From the NCBI GenBank assembly GCA_934454035.1, contig CAKSFY010000020.1:1-25614 (forward strand): a stretch of DNA of 25,614 nucleotides. The letters run 5' to 3'. Position numbers and translations under genes: made by a program. This DNA comes from an uncultured Clostridia bacterium. Its GTDB lineage: Bacteria > Bacillota > Clostridia > UBA1381. Shown here piece by piece: positions 22,234 through 25,614 of the stretch; the first letter of the stretch is position 1, and every line of letters begins with the position of its first letter. Below the pieces are notes generated by a model. The model worked only from the letters and a program-made list of their open reading frames with translations, searched no databases and had not been told where the DNA came from.

Positions 22234-25071
22234 ATGGCAGATAAATTTGCAGAAATTGCAGGCATAAAATCAAAAAGATCTCAAATGCTGACCGAACCGG
22301 CTCCCATACCTTTTAAAGAGAGTCGGACACGCCTTAAAAACAACAACGCTTCGCCCGTTAAAACAGAAGCAAAAATGTCAACAAAAGAAGAACTTAAAAA
22401 AGCACTTTCCGAGATAAAAAAGGAATACTCGCCCTATTTGAGAAACCTCGCACCTGAACTTAAATCAGTTTCAAAACGTATAGAAATTAAAAATTTCAGG
22501 CGGAACGGAAAAGATGTAACAATTCCCGAATACGGAGCTCCTTTGGGGTATGCTTTTACCGAATATAAAACCGTGGTGGAACTTGACGGTTTTGACGGCA
22601 AAGAGGTCTATCTTCATTTTGGTGCGGCGGATTATATCGCAACCGTATATTTTAACGGAGAATGTGTGGGAATTCATGAGGGGTTCTTTTCTCCTTTTGA
22701 ATTCAATGTAACTAAAGCGGCAAAAACCGGCAAAAATGAACTGCGTATTGTTTTGCAAAATGATTATGTGTATATGGGCAGCTCTTTAACCGCCAAAGAA
22801 ACACCCGAAACTATAGTCGAGGGTGACAAGCTTTATGCCGCAACCGGCCCGGGGTATGACGATCCGGAGGTCGGCTGGCATCATTGTCCTCCCGGAACAG
22901 GACTTTACAACTCGGTATATCTCGAAATAAGAAACAAGCTTCATCTGACCGATTTATATATTCGTCCTCTGGTGAACGAAGGCGAGGCAGAAGCCTGGAT
23001 TGAGGTTGAAAATTCAGAGCATGTATATAAAGATATTGAATTTGAGCTTTCCCTATACGGTCAGAATTTTGAATACACAGGCTTTGAAAAAATCAGATAT
23101 CTGCCATGGCTTGCCCTTGCAAATGAATCGGACAGTAAAAAAACAATAGTAAACAAGCTCGAATCCAATTTAAAAGGCACAAGACTTGCTGCAAAGTTTG
23201 GAAAAAACGTTTACAAGATTCGTTTTAAAATGCAGGATATTAAGCTTTGGCAGCCAAACAGTCCCTACCTTTACAGACTCCATGTCACACTGAAAGAAAA
23301 CGACACGGTCTGCGATACAATTTCTCAGCAGTTCGGAATGAGAGAATTTGTACAGGATACCGACAGTGAGCCAAAGGGAATGTTCTTCCTTAACGGAAAT
23401 AAAATCCGCCTGCGCGGAGCAAACACAATGGGCTTTGAGCAGCAGGACGTTATTAACGGAGATATCGACCAATTGATTGACGATATATTATATGCCAAAA
23501 TCTGCAATATGAACTACTGGCGAATTACGCAAAGACCTGTTCAGGATGAAATTTATGAATACTGCGACAAGCTGGGACTTATGGTTCAGACAGATTTGCC
23601 GCTGTTCGGAGTTATGCGCAGAACAAAAGTTGCCGAGGGCATTCGTCAAAGCGAAGAAATGATACGAATGGTGAGAAAACATCCTTGTAATGTTGTCCTC
23701 ACTTATATAAACGAGCCGTTTCCGGACGGTTACGACAATCCCCACAGACATCTGGAGCGCAGCGAGCTGGAACGTTTCTTTACCGCCTGTGATATGATTC
23801 TTAAAATCAACTGCCCCGAATGTGTTATAAAGCATATTGAGGGAGATTACGACCCTCCCGTTATTGACTCAATGCCGGATAACCACTGCTACACACTTTG
23901 GTACAATAACCATGGTGTGGAATTCAGAAAGCTTCATAAAGGATATTGGCAGAAGGTACCCAAAGGCTGGTACTACGGCTGCGGCGAATACGGCGCTGAA
24001 GGACTTGACTTTAAGGAAGTAATGCAAAGCGATTATCCGAAGGAATGGATAAAAGAGCCGTTTAACCCGAAAAATATAATAAAAAGTCAGTCCGATAATA
24101 TGCAGCATTGGTTCTTTGACCGCCCTGAAACAATAGACGAATGGATTAAAACAACACAGGCACACCAAGCATTTTCGGCTAGGATGATGACCGAAGCATT
24201 CAGACGTGACAGACGAATGATTTCAAATGCGATTCATTTGTTTATAGACGCGTGGCCATCCGGTTGGATGAAAACGATTATGGACTGCAAGCGTAACCCA
24301 AAACCGGCATATTTTGCTTATCGCAATGCAATAAAACCGGTTATCGTGAGCCTGAGAAGCGACAGATTTACATATTTCTCCGGTGAAGAAGCCAAAATTG
24401 AAGCATATATCTGCAATGATTTGCCGACACCTGTAAAGGATGCAAAGATTGTCTTTGAGCTTTATGACGGCAACAAGCTTATTATGAGCAGTGATAGCGA
24501 TGCTTCATGTGCGGATTGCAGTGCCGAATATTGCACAAGTGCAAACTTTATTGTACCGGCAGTTGTTGACCGCAGTAAATTTATACTGAAAGCAATCCTT
24601 ATCGGCAGCAATGACGATGTAATTGATTATAACACTTGGGAATTTGAGGCATTTGCCGACACTGAAATAAAGAAAAATGACAATGTTGTATTCATAACAG
24701 ATTTAACTGTCGGAGAACATATTGTTGCAGGCGAAAAAGTATGTGTAAAAGCATGCGATACAAGAAACTATGTAAACGCACGCACAGGGCACAAATCAGT
24801 CAAAGAATTTCTTCCGAATGATTTCAGATTCTGGTATAATAAGGATGATGATATGCTTTCCGTAATGACGGACAAAACCTTTATTGCAGAAGGTTTTACA
24901 CCGATTATATGCGCATGGGATATTTTTAATGATGTTTGGCAAGACGCATGCGTCCTTGCAGAAAAGAAAAAAGACGGCAAAACATATATTATTTCAACAA
25001 TGGATATCAGATGCGAAAATCCTGTTGCAAAAAGACTTATGAGAAATCTGTACAAATTAGGTGAAAAATAA
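22234..25071 (+). CDS. Glycoside hydrolase family 2 (beta-galactosidase/beta-glucuronidase-like)
   Basis: A 945-residue GH2 enzyme. After a ~70-residue hydrophilic N-terminal extension come the sugar-binding jelly roll (about 75-235, with A-D-Y-I-A-T-V-Y-F-N-G), the immunoglobulin-like domain (about 240-375) and the TIM barrel (about 380-690). The acid/base is E494 in Y-I-N-E-P and the nucleophile is E585 in G-C-G-E-Y-G, 91 residues later as usual. Two further beta domains follow, the last containing F-L-P-N-D-F-R-F-W-Y-N (about 859-869), seen in long GH2 enzymes. No signal peptide is present, so it acts on imported oligosaccharides. AAGGAGG stands directly before the ATG. It is divergent from an AraC regulator and one base ahead of an acyltransferase gene. 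Beta-galactosidase versus other GH2 specificity cannot be settled. Confidence 0.93.
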   Translation: MADKFAEIAGIKSKRSQMLTEPAPIPFKESRTRLKNNNASPVKTEAKMSTKEELKKALSEIKKEYSPYLRNLAPELKSVSKRIEIKNFRRNGKDVTIPEYGAPLGYAFTEYKTVVELDGFDGKEVYLHFGAADYIATVYFNGECVGIHEGFFSPFEFNVTKAAKTGKNELRIVLQNDYVYMGSSLTAKETPETIVEGDKLYAATGPGYDDPEVGWHHCPPGTGLYNSVYLEIRNKLHLTDLYIRPLVNEGEAEAWIEVENSEHVYKDIEFELSLYGQNFEYTGFEKIRYLPWLALANESDSKKTIVNKLESNLKGTRLAAKFGKNVYKIRFKMQDIKLWQPNSPYLYRLHVTLKENDTVCDTISQQFGMREFVQDTDSEPKGMFFLNGNKIRLRGANTMGFEQQDVINGDIDQLIDDILYAKICNMNYWRITQRPVQDEIYEYCDKLGLMVQTDLPLFGVMRRTKVAEGIRQSEEMIRMVRKHPCNVVLTYINEPFPDGYDNPHRHLERSELERFFTACDMILKINCPECVIKHIEGDYDPPVIDSMPDNHCYTLWYNNHGVEFRKLHKGYWQKVPKGWYYGCGEYGAEGLDFKEVMQSDYPKEWIKEPFNPKNIIKSQSDNMQHWFFDRPETIDEWIKTTQAHQAFSARMMTEAFRRDRRMISNAIHLFIDAWPSGWMKTIMDCKRNPKPAYFAYRNAIKPVIVSLRSDRFTYFSGEEAKIEAYICNDLPTPVKDAKIVFELYDGNKLIMSSDSDASCADCSAEYCTSANFIVPAVVDRSKFILKAILIGSNDDVIDYNTWEFEAFADTEIKKNDNVVFITDLTVGEHIVAGEKVCVKACDTRNYVNARTGHKSVKEFLPNDFRFWYNKDDDMLSVMTDKTFIAEGFTPIICAWDIFNDVWQDACVLAEKKKDGKTYIISTMDIRCENPVAKRLMRNLYKLGEK

Positions 25072-25072
25072 A

Positions 25073-25614
25073 ATGAAACTTTCGGAATTATACAAACTAA
25101 TCGGACTGCCCGACCCTGTTATCAAAGAGCTGAATATTATCTCTACGGAGTCTATACCTAACGCAGCTGAAAAATACATACCTCTTCTGACAGAGCCAAA
25201 GTACTATGAGCAAGCGGAAAGGGAGCTTTCAAAGCTCCTTTCTCCTGATACTAACGGTTTTAAAATGCTATATGTTATGCTCAAAAGCGCTTTAATTTCT
25301 TACGATAAATACACCGGGCTGAATATTCCCGAAGAAATATATGCGGCATCCATGAAAAGCTTTACACGTTTTATCAGCGAGTCATTCTCTTTTTTCGGGC
25401 ATTATGCCTTTGACAGATCGTGGTGGAGCGGCCGTTTTCTGTCGCTTACGATTTTTCGGATAGGCGAACTGGAATATGAAATTTTATCAGACAGCGAAGA
25501 AATATCGATACATATTCCATCGGACGCCGACTTGTCAAATGTTGATGAGTCGATAAATGAAAGCAGGGAATTTTTCAGCACGTTCTTTCCGCAATGTGAA
25601 AGCTACACATACGT
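25073..25614 (+). CDS. Acyltransferase-domain protein (DUF5596 / NAT_N-GNAT_C type), 5' part only
   Basis: The reading frame opens at the ATG at 25073, one base after the GH2 stop, and runs off the right edge after 180 codons. The translated start is M-K-L-S-E-L-Y-K-L-I-G-L-P. The region around residues 98-132 contains F-T-R-F-I-S-E-S-F-x-F-F-G-H-Y-A-F-D-R-S-W-W and L-S-L-T-I-F-R-I-G-E-L-E-Y-E, and I-S-I-H-I-P-S-D-A-D-L-S follows near 144-155. These strings are typical of the two-domain proteins annotated as acyltransferase domain-containing (N-terminal NAT_N, C-terminal GNAT-like). The C-terminal part with the acetyl-CoA site is probably beyond the window. Coupling to GH2 suggests a role in acetylating a sugar or in the same catabolic unit, but the substrate is unknown. 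Confidence 0.8.
   Translation, partial: MKLSELYKLIGLPDPVIKELNIISTESIPNAAEKYIPLLTEPKYYEQAERELSKLLSPDTNGFKMLYVMLKSALISYDKYTGLNIPEEIYAASMKSFTRFISESFSFFGHYAFDRSWWSGRFLSLTIFRIGELEYEILSDSEEISIHIPSDADLSNVDESINESREFFSTFFPQCESYTY

Noticed and set aside
1..25614. Mobile element, prophage, CRISPR array, tRNA or rRNA
   Set aside because: No transposase, integrase, phage structural gene, regularly spaced repeat or cloverleaf was seen in any part of the window.

Overview
The window reads as chromosomal DNA of an AT-rich Clostridia-type Firmicute, probably an uncultured gut or rumen relative of Oscillospirales or Lachnospirales. This is an inference from three things: strong AGGAGG-type ribosome sites with sigma-A promoters spaced 17 bases apart, spore-former-type envelope genes (a PdaA-like deacetylase and a SpoIIQ-like LytM protein next to an MreB paralogue), and several glycoside hydrolases. 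There are no rRNA, tRNA, CRISPR, transposase or phage genes.

Layout. 1-1.7 kb (minus): a cytoplasmic GH110-like beta-helix protein. 1.8-4.4 kb (minus): valS with its own promoter. 4.5-6.4 kb: two divergent polysaccharide deacetylases, one a membrane-anchored NodB protein and one a PdaA-like lipoprotein. 6.4-7.2 kb (plus): two small membrane proteins (DUF4234 and DUF2752) separated by a terminator. 7.2-8.0 kb (minus): an amidohydrolase. 8.0-8.28 kb: a gene-free stretch with a strongly structured palindromic element. 8.28-9.8 kb (minus): a two-gene operon of paralogous membrane-anchored proteins, each with three ~38-residue repeats. 9.9-12.4 kb (minus): typA/bipA and a PF06541-type membrane protein. 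12.5-15.4 kb (minus): an operon of an MGDG-synthase-like glycosyltransferase, a sugar-1-phosphate nucleotidyltransferase and dusB. 15.5-18.6 kb (plus): a tight operon of a GuaA-type amidotransferase pseudoenzyme, hpt, a GH78-like rhamnosidase and a HIT protein. 18.7-19.4 kb (plus): an unrecognised multi-pass membrane protein. 19.5-21.3 kb: a SpoIIQ-like M23 protein divergent from an MreB-like protein with a degenerate ATPase site. 21.3-25.6 kb: an AraC regulator divergent from a GH2 enzyme and a two-domain acyltransferase cut by the right edge.

Themes. Most genes concern either the cell envelope (deacetylases, M23, MreB-like, glycolipid synthesis, repeat proteins) or intracellular glycan breakdown (GH110-like, GH78-like and GH2, none with a signal peptide, so all would act on imported oligosaccharides). 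The AraC-GH2-acyltransferase block looks like a self-regulated carbohydrate-use locus. No single large new system is evident. The most unusual items are the amidotransferase-fold protein that has lost all three catalytic residues beside hpt, the MreB paralogue lacking ATPase residues, the paired three-repeat membrane proteins, and the structured element at 8149-8265 with mutually exclusive pairings.
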